A stretch of DNA of 64,000 nucleotides from Lunularia cruciata (Eukaryota > Streptophyta > Marchantiopsida > Lunulariales > Lunulariaceae). The DNA lies in NCBI GenBank assembly GCA_948567375.1, contig OX419757.1, positions 39,246,001-39,310,000 on the forward strand, given 5' to 3'. This document shows, in pieces, positions 49,532 to 60,334 of the stretch (its first letter is position 1; each line of letters begins with the position of its first letter). The position numbers and the translations under genes are program-made. A model generated the notes under the pieces. The model had not been told where the DNA came from. It worked only from the letters and a program-made list of their open reading frames with translations, and searched no databases.

Positions 49532-50216
49532 TGTGAGCCGGCCTGTCTTTCACTCAGGATGAACCTCTGATGGCTATTATGGTAGCGCACCATGGACTAA
49601 GAAGGCAAGGAACCCGAACTCCATCATACTCCTCCAAGGCTAACACTCCAAGACATTGCTCACTAGAGAACTCAATGAGAGAGAGATAGTTGCAAATGAA
49701 AGGATGTTGAGTACCTCCTCACCCCTTGTTTATATACTTGTGAAATAGTTACGTACCAAAGTTACTAATTACCGTAGTAACTCAAGTTACTAGACTAAAA
49801 GTCAAGTAAAGTTAAAAAGTAGAAAGGAATATCCATTCACATGGGCATATTCCCCTAAGCATGTGGTCTTATCTTGACCCAACCACTAAAGCAAGGATTC
49901 CTTCACATGGGCTATCCTTGGACTAAAGAAGAATCCAAAACAAAAAGGCTTGCGGGCCCAAGAGTTCTCAACTCTTTCCTCAAAGCCAAACACATAGGAA
50001 TAATACCAAGTCAACACACTAAAATCCAAAATAGTGGTGCTCATCTTTTCTACTTCCTCTAAAGTAAAGTCCCCTCTATCTTAGCTATGACTAACTTTAG
50101 CTAACCATGACTAATATAGAACCATCCTTTATCTCTATATAAATAATATCTCTTAAGTACTTGTAATACCAAGCTAAATATCACAATACCACACACATGC
50201 ACAAATGGGTGTTACA
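49532..50216 (-). repeat. 5' LTR of copy 2b
   Basis: 685 bp, TGTGAGCC..GTGTTACA on plus. The primer-binding site follows at 49,510-49,530 (minus-strand TGGTTCCGTTGCCGGGA). Confidence 0.85.
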
Positions 50217-50232
50217 AAGCACTCCTCCAAGT
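50217..50232 (+). pseudogene. Integrase fragment of copy 1c (piece 2, 16 bases)
   Basis: AAGCACTCCTCCAAGT is the bit of the family-1 integrase (EHFSKW-type codons) left between two insertions, copy 2b on its left and copy 1b on its right. Its last four bases are the AAGT target duplication of 1b. Confidence 0.8.
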
Positions 50233-50787
50233 TGTCGTGCGTATATACATAGCTACACAACATACATCGTTGTCAACATCATACACTATAGAATCACAAC
50301 TCACACATAAGTCATACATAGACTCTAAAGTGCCACAATAATCAGATTGTTTGACACTCTCAATTCAACTCAACTTAGATTAGTACTTGATTTGTCACTC
50401 TATAAACTGTCAACAATTGGGCACTAATTACAGTCAAGCCACACCCACTCAAGCATAGAGAATCCATGTGACCCTCACCGGCCTCTGTCCACCATAGCCA
50501 GGAAATCGAAGGCTCAACATCAGAGAAGTGAGCTCTCTGGAGCTCACTTTGAAACTATACCCCTTGGACTTGAGCTAGCACTGAAACCCTAACGGTCCCG
50601 CTGATGGCACACTCGATGGTATGAACGGTGCAAAGTGACGGTGGGCCTCATCGTGAAGTCAGTACCATGAACACCAAATCAGACTGTCAGAAAGTAGTCC
50701 TTGAGAAATTGCTGAAATAACTCTAACTACTATCACTAGAACTCTAGTGTCCGAGCAGCTAGATGCGGAACTACAAATGGCGTGACA
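50233..50787 (-). repeat. 3' LTR of copy 1b (core plus B2)
   Basis: 555 bp. The core (50,339-50,787) matches the 5' core at 59,671-60,106. B2 (50,233-50,338) is missing from the 5' side. Confidence 0.85.
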
Positions 50788-50906
50788 GCTGTCATGCGTA
50801 TAAACATAGCTACACAACATACATCGTTGTCAACATCATACACTATAGAATCACAACTCACACATAAGTCATACATAGACTCTAAAGTGCCACAATCGCC
50901 CCCCTA
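50783..50906 (-). repeat. B1 internal repeat, palindrome and polypurine tract (copy 1b)
   Basis: B1 (50,790-50,896) repeats B2. The junction to the core is the perfect palindrome TGACAGCTGTCA (50,783-50,794), whose central AGCT differs from AATT in copy 1a. Minus-strand AGGGGGGCGA (50,897-50,906) is the polypurine-tract candidate. Confidence 0.75.
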
Positions 50907-51063
50907 GCTGGCGGTTAGGTCCCTCTAACTCCAGATAGCCATCTACTCTAAGTATATGGTATACCCTCTCATAGGCAAAGATCAGGAGGCCGGGTGCTAT
51001 GGAGCCCTATCGTTAGTCGCCTGTCTGCAATCTTTACCATATAAAGAATGAACTAGCTATAGG

Positions 51064-51756
51064 TCAAGTACATCTAGGACATAACCATTGTCCTTGAGGA
51101 ACCACCGTGAGGGGAGGAGTCATACATGCCATATGCCATCCTCTCAAATAGCTATCACACACTAACATAGTAGCAGCTCCACCAGAAGAGCCACATAACA
51201 TACACCTCAAGCCTGCACGTACAAGTGCCAAGCTTGGGTCCATAGTACCATCAATGTTTGGAAGGTGGCATGGCGCACAATTACGCACATGATCCTTCCA
51301 AACAACACCATCACGTCCTTCTAACACAAGGACTCCAGATGGCAAAACCTTGCGCACTCTCAAGATAGTGCAGCCTATAGAAACATTAAGTGTTGTCAGT
51401 GCTGTCTGTTGTAGATATACATAGTTGCCTGGATGAAATCGACGGATTGAGGGTCTATAACCTCCTCCTTGAATGGTAGCATAGCGTAAAGTATCTCTTT
51501 GCTGAGCAATCGCCAAGTTCTCAAAGGCCATCGGCATCACTCTCCAAAAGATCTCTGCCCGTTGAGAACATGCGCTCATCCATACATCGGGGTCATCCAA
51601 GTCCAAAACTACAATAGCATCTTGACAAATGGCTGTAGGTAAATCTGGATCTTGTCCATAGAGTAGAAAGTATGGAGAGAAGGATGCTAAGGAGGCTTGC
51701 CGGCTGAACCGATAGCCCATGGCCAACCAAGGTAACTGGAGATCCCAATCTCCCAA
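51064..51756 (-). pseudogene. Integrase C-terminal region and PHD finger, copy 1b
   Basis: A 230-codon open frame from MGDWDLQLPWLAMGY to CPRCT. It contains the end of the integrase, an SH3-like part (FHPGNYVYLQQ; VLVLEGRDGVVWKDHVRN) and the PHD finger. CMLC, the His and CPRC are kept, but the fourth zinc ligand has changed (CDSY instead of CDSC in 1a), so this finger is probably unable to fold. The frame shows that integrase and PHD are one continuous protein. Confidence 0.87.
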
Positions 51757-51765
51757 GTGGCCTCC

Positions 51766-52250
51766 CTACAAACCATACTTTTGCAATCCTCTCTTCACCG
51801 TCTGAACCACTCTCTCTGCTAAGCCATCTGCCTCAGGGTGATCTCGGGATGTAGTAAGATGATCAATGAAAGCCTTGTCACACAAGACTTGAAACTCTCC
51901 CAAGAACTCTGTACCCTGATCAGTCAAAACCTCAGCTGGTGCACCAAAATGACTAAGAACTTGATCTAGGAACGAGTAAGCTGTCCCTTCACTAGACTTG
52001 TCAGGAAGTGCCACCAACTCAATCTACTTGGAAAAGTGCTCCACCATCACCAAAACATACCGATGATGTCTCAGAGTCAGCGGTAAAGGTCTGGCAAAGT
52101 CCAAACTCTAATGGTAACCCAGTCCCATGATAGGTAATGGGTGTAACTATGGCGTAGGAGCATTGAATGATGCTCTAACCCGGTCACAAACCACACATCT
52201 AGCAACAAACTGTTGTACCTTGGTTTGCATACCGCGCCACCAATAATGAC
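51766..52250 (-). pseudogene. Integrase core, copy 1b
   Basis: The open part 51,766-52,017 includes LTDQGTEF and LAERVVQT with catalytic Asp and Glu. Upstream, stops replace Trp codons (for example near 52,026 and 52,110), breaking the first catalytic segment. A stop near 51,765 separates it from the C-terminal frame. Confidence 0.8.
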
Positions 52251-52251
52251 T

Positions 52252-53943
52252 CTAAAGTAAGCTATATGTACGCTTTACTCCAAAATGTCCTAGCTCCTCA
52301 TGAGCATCACGGACCAACTGTGGTCTTTGTGCTAGAAGTGGTACTACTTGCACTCTACCATCTTCCCATACACGCAAAAGGTGTCTACCCTCCAATCTGA
52401 ACCGTTTGGCTCGCTGAAGAACACGGTCTCTCTCCTTGGCCCCAACTGTGCCACCCACAACACTAGTGCAAAGATAGTCCATCACTAAGACATCATCATG
52501 AATGTCTTGCTGAACTCTACCAATATCTTCACTCTCTGGATCTGTGACCTCAATAACTCCTCCTATATGCGCTGAGAGAGATACCACCAAAGCCTCAGAA
52601 AATATATACAGAAAGGCAGATGCATGCCAACCTAGCACCATCTCCTCATTTGTCTCACCATGCCAACGTGCTCCGGTCTGATCCTGCTGGCTGGGACATG
52701 GGTTTCTACTCAACCCATCTGCATCACAGTTCACCACTCCAGGTCTATGAACAACCGTGAAATCATACTCTTGTAAAATTAGAGCCCATCATGCAAGCTT
52801 CCCTGAAAGCTTGTTGGACTCCATCAACCACTTCAACGGCTGATGATCAGTAATGGGAGTGAAGAGGTTACCAAATAGGTAACATCGGAAATGTGTTGCT
52901 ACCCAAACTGCTGCCAAGCATTCTCCCTCATATGAACTATACTTTGCCTCCGCTGAATTGTTGGAGCGACTAGCATAGGTCACCACAAACTCCTTCCCCT
53001 CATCATCATGTTGGGTGAGCACTGCTCCAAGCCCCAACATACTCCAATCAGTGTGAACCTGAAATGGTCGTCCCCTGATCGGTCTCCTCAAAATAGGATC
53101 AGATGTCAACCTCTCCTTGAGCTCTACAAAAGCTCTCTCTTGCTCATCTCCCCAACACCACTCTTGTGTAAGCTTGGTCAGCTTCGTCAAGGCCTTGGCA
53201 ATGGCACTAAATCCTCTAACATAGCGGCAATAAAAGTTTGCCAACCCAAGGAATGCTCGCACTCTGCTCACATCTGTAGGCTGAGGAATACGTGCAATAG
53301 CCTCCACCTTGGTCTACTGGACACCAAGTCCTCCGGGGTAGATAGTGTGACCCAAATACTCAACCTGCTTGTGGAAGAACCTACACTTCTCAAGATGTAA
53401 TTTGAGTTCATGAGATCTCAACCTCTCAAACACCTCCAACAATTGTCTCTCATGCTCCTCCATAGTAGTGTTATAAACCAAAATGTCATCAATATAGCAC
53501 CGAGAAAAATCCAATCCAGCTAGGATCCTATCTATGACCCTCTGGAACTCAGCATGATCATTCTTTAACCCAAATGGTAAGAACTTCCATTGATATAACA
53601 CATCCTTGCCGTGAGGATCAATAGCCCAAAATGTTGTCTTGGACTTATCCTCCTCCCAGATCGGCAATTGATGATATCCCGCTCGAAGATCCAAAGTACT
53701 GAAGATCTTTGCATGCCCAATCACATCAAAAATCTCCTCTGGTGTAGGCATGGCATACCGATCAGCCCTGGTTTGTTGGTTGATAGGACGGTAATCTCCA
53801 CACATCTGCCTATCTGTATAGTTGCCATGCATATCCTTCTTGGCTGGCATCACTGTCGCTGATGCATACTCTCCATGTGAAATCTCCACCAAACTAGCCT
53901 CAAAAAGGTCACTACTCTGGCTTTGAATCAATGTCCTCTCCAT
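52252..53943 (-). pseudogene. RT and RNase H, copy 1b
   Basis: RT in 53,314-53,943 (MCGDYRPINQQT; FLPFGLKND; catalytic CYIDDILVYN), then a TAG near 53,311, then 52,789-53,307 (AFLGLANFYCRYV; RNase H QVHTDWSMLGLGAVLTQ; AEAKYSSYEGECL; TDHQPLKWLM). 52,252-52,737 holds the RNase H end and the linker to the integrase zinc domain (HEELGHFGVKRT). Confidence 0.88.
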
Positions 53944-54177
53944 ATCACTATATTGATCAGGACGTCAAAAAACTGGTGTGTCGCTAGTCAGCTCAATCCG
54001 TATATCAGGTCCCTTCAGAGCACCCAAATCCTTCATACTAAAGGCAAAACAACTCATGTGACTCCTCAAGAACCTCCAAACCCTCCGTCTTTCCTTTCTA
54101 GTAAGCTTGGGTCCAAGATCTGGCTCCCAAGTATCCTCTGTAATTGTAGTAGGAGTGGAAGACGTACTGACTAATTG

Positions 54178-54500
54178 CTACATTGGGCCCTTGGGAGCAA
54201 TAGTGTCATGCTCCCGACCACTAGAGGTCCCAACCTTTGTGTGAAAAACTCCCTCCGCTCTGGCTGCAAGCTCCACACGTCCTCTGGCTGCATCCCATGT
54301 GGACCAAGGGTGTAATCCAAGTAGCCCATGCTCACCTAGATGGACTCCAAGTAGACCACTCTCCCTAGTAGCTACTGGATGTGTCCCAAGAATACCATGT
54401 CCACTCGGTCCATCACCCCCAGCATGTGCTTGAATTGTCTCGATAGGCACAAGGCTCACAAGTGTCTGAGTGGTGATGCCTATCAAGCACATCCTACACT
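54178..54500 (-). other. Linker between DNMT and RT with GxLGxHP repeats
   Basis: The C-terminal ~110 codons of the frame 54,178-54,834 carry three spaced copies of a short motif: GILGTHP, GLLGVHL and GLLGLHP. In copy 1a these read GILGTHP, GLLGVHP and GLLGLHP. The frame then runs on through an acidic and Thr-rich region to a stop at 54,178. A stop follows in both copies before the RT frame. Confidence 0.6.
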
Positions 54501-54510
54501 GCTCTGCCAA

Positions 54511-55464
54511 GCCAAGGCTCACAATCCAAGTCAAACAGTTCAGGTCCATAGCCTGACCTAACACCTGACGCCTGGATGCCTCTGACACTGCTGGAACAGC
54601 GGTAATACTGGTGCGAAAACCCATTGCCTGCTCTCTCTCATCAACGTTGGGCTCCACCAACTGTTGTAATTGTGAGTCCCAAACAAGTCTAGGTCCTCCC
54701 TCTCGAAAAGCATGAGAGCTTGGGAAACTCATGAGTGTGGGAAATGCAGCTCTAGGCTGTCCAACTAGGTTCACCACTGCCATAGGTGACCTATCAGCCA
54801 CTACCATTGTTTGAGACTGACGTCCAACATCCAAGATATCATCAACAAGAATGTGGTCTAGTCGCTGAATCCCATCATAACTACGCTATAGAACCTCTCT
54901 GGGGAAGAGGTTCGTCCACCAAAGACGAAGACGATGAGCCCGTGATCCCACTTTGGCTACATCTAACAATACAGCAGGTCCCATCCAAGAATGGACCTGA
55001 TGTGTACTCGCCACCACTCTAGTGCAAGAATCACCCATCAAAGGAACATTCTCCAAAAAGTAAGCTGGAGAAACAGACTGATGAACCTGGAGATGTCGTA
55101 GTATCCATAACATCTCCCAAAACACACCAGAATGAGGATCCTAAAGACCCAAACCACGGCCCACACGTGTATGTCCTTGACATGGCCATCCAAAAATCAC
55201 CAAGTGAATAGGCCCATGTCTCTCTAGGTCATGTGCCCCCAGTAAGGAAATGTCTCCTGGTAAGGCCTTCTGGTAAACTCTAACTGCTGACATCGGTAAT
55301 AACTCTGGATACCGATAGGCCAAGTGTGCTACATGATGTAGAGAGACTCACCTAGCAGTCTCATTTCTCTCTACATACAAGTACCTCTGTACTCGTATAC
55401 CCGCCTGTAACACCACAACTAGTCCGGTGTTGATCCCACCAAACAACTCCAATAGGCATATCCC
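54511..55464 (-). pseudogene. DNMT3-like cytosine-5 DNA methyltransferase domain, copy 1b
   Basis: About 318 codons with the C5-methyltransferase motifs in canonical order: I LELFGGINTG (55,423-55,455, SAM binding); II YLYVERNETAR; IV LVIFGWPCQGHTR (PC at ~55,180, catalytic Cys); VI FLENVPLMGD (ENV at 55,045-55,053); VIII VGSRAHRLRLWWTNL (54,907-54,942 for its core); IX EREQAMGF (54,616-54,639); X VLGQAMDLNCLTW (from 54,564). The -AHR-R-WW-NL form of VIII and the ER--GF/LG end are those of DNMT3/DRM enzymes. Motif order I to X excludes the circularly permuted plant DRM type, leaving DNMT3-like. It follows the protease and precedes RT in one polyprotein. Stops: TGA after ETAR (~55,347), TAG after RGLGL (~55,145), and TAG after PREVL (~54,886, shared with 1a). 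All catalytic residues are present. No ADD, PWWP or UBA domain is visible. Confidence 0.9.
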
Positions 55465-55479
55465 CTCTACTGGATTTTG

Positions 55480-56223
55480 CCAAGCAATGAGTGTGGTATC
55501 TAGAGGTGTCAAAGCAATTGCCTCTGGAGGCTCATCCTCACACTCATCTCTGGATGGTACAAATGCTCCACTCCAAGCTTGCTGCACCAACTGATCTACA
55601 TGCTGCTGCAATGCCTCCTCTGAACTCCACAATGGAACATCCAAGGTGGATGGAACAATCTCACTCGTACTCCAAAGCCGAGTGATTTTCTCTGGTATTG
55701 GAGTATCCTTTGCATGGGCATTCCCCTCCAACAAGTCACCAGGCCAAGTAACTGCACCGTTGAAAGCTAAAACTGATGTTGCCATGGTCCCGGATTGTAG
55801 TGAGCCAAGACTGCCACTACTGAAGTATGCTGGTAGGCAACATACCCGTCACTCACCAGACTGCCAACCAGGTCTATAAGAGGCAATCTCCTCCCAATAG
55901 TCAATGCTGAAACCCATAGGGTATAACACTACTCCCCCAACTAGCACATCATATAACTCAACTATCGTCGCAATAGCCTGAGCTCTCACCACCGAGCTAT
56001 CAATTGGATGACCAAGCTGAACCTGGACAACAAGCTCTCCACGTGTGATGTATTGTGTCAAACTACCACCTAGAGATGTCTGGATCTGAAATGGACACCT
56101 CTCCACATCGGTCTTCCGTAACTCCAGACCAACAACTATAGCCTTCCCCAACATAAGGGGCTGCGCACCAGAGTCTAACAAGACTCTCTGTGGTGTATAG
56201 ACCTTCCCTAAAGGTCCCACCAA
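55480..56223 (-). pseudogene. Aspartic protease and spacer to the methyltransferase, copy 1b
   Basis: 55,849-56,223 has RVLLDSGAQPLMLG and YDVLVGGVVLYPMGF. After a stop the text resumes at 55,785 (MATSVLAFNGAVTWPG) and runs without a break into motif I of the methyltransferase, so protease and DNMT share one frame apart from that stop. Confidence 0.8.
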
Positions 56224-56238
56224 ATGAAAAATCCCCCT

Positions 56239-58398
56239 CTAGTTATCCAATAGGACAACACCAGGTGTAAACCGTGCTCTCTCAAAGGCCGGTCTAGCTG
56301 GCAACTCCTCCAATCTAGCCGCTATTGCCTGCCATAAACCACTGGTCGCTAAACGGATCCCATACTCCTCAACCAAGTCAGCTCCACTACCAACCACCTC
56401 TACTCTAGTAGTAGGAATTGCAACATCCCTACTCTCACACAACATGGCAGCCAACCGGAATACTGGGGCTGGGTCAACTCCCAATGTAAACATGTTACTG
56501 GCTGAAAACAAAGGATGCCGCATAATCAGCTGAGCCGTCCCCAACATCATGCTAGACTCACTCTGTGTAGTAGTAGGTGGCTGACTAGCAGGTAGTCCAT
56601 CATGTACTCCATCACCACCTACCACACCTGCACTAGGACATCTAGGAACCATGGATGTCGTCTGCAATGCCTCAGATAGCGTGAAAGACTGGGGAAGTCT
56701 GACCTGTCTCCCAACCTCTCCTCTTAGTGGGTCCAACTACACTGATGCTCCTCTAGGCTCTGGAGCACGTACTGCATTCCTAGTCACTGCTGCAGATGCA
56801 TCCACCTATGTTGCTCCGCAAATGAAGTCCAAAGCATCTCTATCACTAGCATATGAGGTGGAAGCCTCAGCACCCGAATCTAATCTCCTCTGAGCAATAA
56901 CCATACTAGCCAATCTCTGCTCCAACTGCTCAATCCGAGTAGCCATAGTTGTGTCAAAAGTAAGGGCAGGTACTGCACCCCTACTAGGTGTAGATCCTCT
57001 ACCACCTCATCCTCCATGAACAAGAGCTCCTCTACTACCTGCCATAGCAGCCCTACCACTCCGTAACTTCGGGTGTAGGTCAAAACACCGGTCACTAGTG
57101 TGACCAAATCTGTGGCAGTGCTCACACTGCCTCTGTGCTGGCTGTGATGCACTAGAGGTATCAGGTCCGCTGCCCTAAGTACACTCTCTTCTATGGTGAG
57201 GTCCACCACAAGTCCAACAAGCAACACCACCACTCACTGGCTACTGTTGACCCAAAAATGACGGTAAAAGTCTAACTCCACTAGGCCCTCCACTCGCTCT
57301 ATAGGATCTGGGCTGTCCACCCTGTCCTGGAAAACCAACTGGGTGTGGTGCACTCTGCTGCACTCTAGAAGAAGTCACAGCCGTGGATGAGGTCTCCCTA
57401 CCAAATCCAGATGTCACCACTCTCTCCTCCACCATGTTGAGCTCAATACGCTCAGCCAAACCAAAGACCACTGCCAAAGTGGGCAAAGTAGCCTGCAACA
57501 ACGTAGCATCACGAACGCTACGTCGCAACTCCCTATACAATATCCCATACCAAAACTGGACAGCATGGGCCTCAATAACTCCCTGAGTGAAACTGATCAG
57601 CCGCCTCATGCGAGTGTATGCCTCACGTAGGCTCTCTCCAGCCTTCCGCTGGAACTCCTGCAAGCTCCTCAGCTTGTCAGTCCGCACTCCCTGGTAGTTC
57701 TACCTCAAACATAGGAAGAATTCCACCATGGGGTTAAACCCCGGTACCACACCACCTCCTACAGCGGTACCTCCACTCGTAGTAGCACTATCTCCAACTA
57801 GTGCACCTCCACTAGCTCCACCAACGCTACTTGAGCTAGAACTCATGGGTACAGCCGATCTACTCTTGGCCACCGAGCCTGAAGTGATGGAGACATAGTG
57901 TGGAGACCAATATTGTCTCCATAACTTGATCTCCTCCAAATGAGCTCTCCTGAACTCATGGTAGTCATCCATTGGTGGACCCTCCAGATGCTGAAACAAC
58001 CCCTTCTATGCCATGAAGGGTGTGAACAAAGTCAAGTTCCGCATCTGCTGCAGATCACACCAACTATCGAACTCCTGGATGAAGTCATCCAACTCAATGG
58101 TACCCACTGTACCAGAGTAACGCCTAGGGCCTTTGGAGGCCCCATAAATCTCGTCCATGTCCCACAACAACGGTGCGAACACACCAAGTGCACTCTCAAC
58201 TGAATCAGCTCCTATGTCAAACTCCAACTCAGAGTCAATCTCCTCCCTCACTGGGACCTGAGATACAAGCTGATACTGAGCACCACTTTGAGTAAACCCA
58301 TTGCGTACTGCAGGGCTAACTCCTCTAGAATCTCCAAAGAACTCCGTCGTGACCACGTAATTGCAACAGCAAACCCGAACCACCAACTGCAACCGCAA
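56239..58398 (-). pseudogene. Gag and nucleocapsid region, copy 1b
   Basis: Collinear pieces: 58,006-58,398 (N-terminal part), 57,700-57,999, 57,241-57,687 (LRSLQEFQRKAGESLREAY; FWYGILYRELRR), then zinc knuckles near 57,210 (CWTCGGPHHRREC) and 57,120 (CEHCHRFGHTSDRC), then 56,239-56,736, the spacer before the protease. Single stops divide the pieces, and most look like Gln or Trp codons changed by transitions. Confidence 0.8.
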
Positions 58399-58763
58399 GT
58401 CGTAACCGCAAGTGCCCCACTAAGTGCCAACACCACCACGTGCCAACACCAACTAGACACCACCCACTAATGTAACTCTAACCGAGATAACTACACTAGG
58501 GGAAAGGCAACCTGTAACCTGCCATCATAACATGCATTCTCACGGTCTGCACGTCATCACTTCCTGCCTCACCGGAGAGAAACAAAGGTAGTCTAACTGG
58601 TCATCACTCCAGCCTCACCACCAAGAGCACACCAGAGCACCAACGCTCAAAAGTCAGGGCACCTCACACAAACATGGTGCACAAACAGGAAGTAGAGAAT
58701 GGAGGGGATCCAATCACAAGAAATCTTAACGAAAACCCTCCATCTCATAACACAACACGGGAT

Positions 58764-58776
58764 TGACTCTGCCACC
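58764..58776 (-). other. Candidate primer-binding site, copy 1b
   Basis: Minus-strand TGGTGGCAGAGTC, identical to the site in copy 1a. Confidence 0.4.
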
Positions 58777-59670
58777 ATTTGGCATTTGACATAAGAGCAG
58801 TTCGGATCTAAGTCCTAAGCTACCAGGATCACCAAGAATGGGATCAAATTGCCTCTCCTAGCCAAAGCTACATGTGTATAGATAACAGTGGCGCAATCAC
58901 TAGGACAACAAGTGAGGGTGGACTAGTTGGCTAGGGCACCAGTCTAGGAACAAGAGATCTAGGGGTCAAACCCTGTTGTGCACAATCTAGCAAGAAAGGT
59001 AGATTTTGTCAACCAATGACCAAGATCTACTCTAAAGTAGCTAGCCTCACGCCAGCAAGCTGGCTTGCTGGCCCTTCTAGGCCTTTGTAGCCTCTCATAG
59101 CCCACAGCCCTATGCCTCGAAACGCCGAAATTTAGCCAAATGAGGCCTTTCTTGTTGCCACTTCAAAACCTCCTCCAAAATTGGCAAAACTTCTCCAAAT
59201 CTGCGAAAGTCCTCCAAACTAGCAAAACTCCTCCAAATCTGGCCCTAAATCTGACATAAATCTGACGTAAACCCTAAAGATGGATGTCCGCCAAATCCCC
59301 CGCTAACTTTCCACTCGAGCCAAATTGACAAAACGGGGTTTTCCAAATCACAATTTCATGAGAAGAGCTTCCCAACTCCACCTTCAATTTCACTTTTTGA
59401 GCCCAACTCGTAGCAAATTGGTCCTGCCTTCACCTCCTGAGCTCAAAATCACAACCCCTGCTCAAAAATTGCTCCTTCTTTGCTCGAAATTTGGCCAACG
59501 CTTCCGCACACTGTCCGCCTAACTGCCAAATCTGCATCAATTGAACGAGCTTCTGCACACTAGGGAAACACAGAACTTGAATCAAGCTACCACAATCCAC
59601 CGAGCTTGGAGATACCACCAACACTCAATGTTCTCGCACCCGATTTCCCCCCGACTTCACTTCTCTGATG

Positions 59671-60106
59671 TAATCAGATTGTTTAACACTCTCAACTCAA
59701 CTCAACTCAGATCAATACTTGATATGTCACTCTATAAACTGCAAACAACTAGGCACTGATTTCAATCAAGCCACACCCACTCAAGCATAGAGAATCCAAG
59801 TGACGCTCGCCGGCCTCTGTCCACCATAGCCAGGAACTCGAAGGCTCAACATCAGAGAAGTGAGCTCTCTGAGCTCACTTCAAAACTATACCCCCTGGAC
59901 TTGAGCTAGCACTAAAACCCTAACGGTCCCGCTAATGGTGCAAACGGTGCAAAGTGACGGTGGGCCCCACCGTCAAGTCAGTACCCCGAACACCAAATCA
60001 GACTGTCAGAAAGTAGTCCCTAAGAAATTGCTGAAATAACTCTAACTACTATCACTAGAACTCTAGTGTCTGAGCAGCTAGATGCGGAACTACAAATGGC
60101 GTGACA
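59671..60106 (-). repeat. 5' core terminal repeat of copy 1b
   Basis: 436 bp matching the core of the 3' LTR. No B segment follows it. The leader 58,780-59,670 is unique within the element. Confidence 0.85.
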
Positions 60107-60334
60107 AAGTGGATTGAGTTGGTGGCACTTCTTGACAAGTCTAGTGAAATGACAACTTACTCATTCTTGGATTGGATTCTCAATCATTTTGGTGTGCCAA
60201 TTGAGGTTTTGACTAATTAGCGTACATAGTTCTCTAGGGAGTTTAGGTCTTGTGTGATAAGGCTTTGATTGATCATCATACTACCTCCCGAGATCACCAC
60301 CTTGAGGTAGATAGCTCAATAGAGAGAGTGGTTT
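60107..60334 (+). pseudogene. Integrase fragment of copy 1c (piece 3)
   Basis: Plus-strand translation resumes exactly after the insertion of 1b: KWIELVALLDKSSE, then the HFGVPIEVLT region with the second catalytic Asp codon lost (LTN followed by a stop), and DHHTTSRDH. It stops at 60,334, where a family-2 solo LTR is inserted. Confidence 0.8.

Larger units (their letters stand above)
34578..50216 (-). mobile_element. Family-2 Athila-like Gypsy element, copy 2b, split by copy 2a
   Basis: LTRs at 49,532-50,216 (5') and 34,578-35,276 (3'). Without the 7.8-kb copy 2a it is about 7.8 kb. Outer flanks are GAGT (34,574-34,577) and AAGC (50,217-50,220). Compared with other family-1 copies the original target was GAGC, so each duplicate carries one C-to-T (or G-to-A) change. 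Coding text matches copy 2a closely but is interrupted: a stop in early gag near 47,865, TGA near 46,347, TAA near 45,732 (shared with 2a), and TAG near 44,758. The LTRs differ by small indels, so it is older than 2a. Confidence 0.9.
50233..60106 (-). mobile_element. Family-1 Ty3/Gypsy retrotransposon with DNMT and PHD domains, copy 1b
   Basis: A 9,874-bp element with TG..CA ends and a perfect 4-bp target duplication AAGT (50,229-50,232 and 60,107-60,110), inserted in the integrase gene of an older member of its own family (copy 1c, opposite strand). Domain order, leader, primer-site candidate, polypurine tract, B1 and split terminal repeats are all as in copy 1a, so these features were carried through transposition. 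Scattered stops, mostly C-to-T or G-to-A changes, have killed it, but the methyltransferase is better preserved than in 1a. Confidence 0.92.

Noticed and set aside
54511-55464. Plant DRM-type methyltransferase
   Set aside because: DRM enzymes have permuted motifs (VI-X before I-IV). Here the order is I, II, IV, VI, VIII, IX, X, and no UBA domain is seen.
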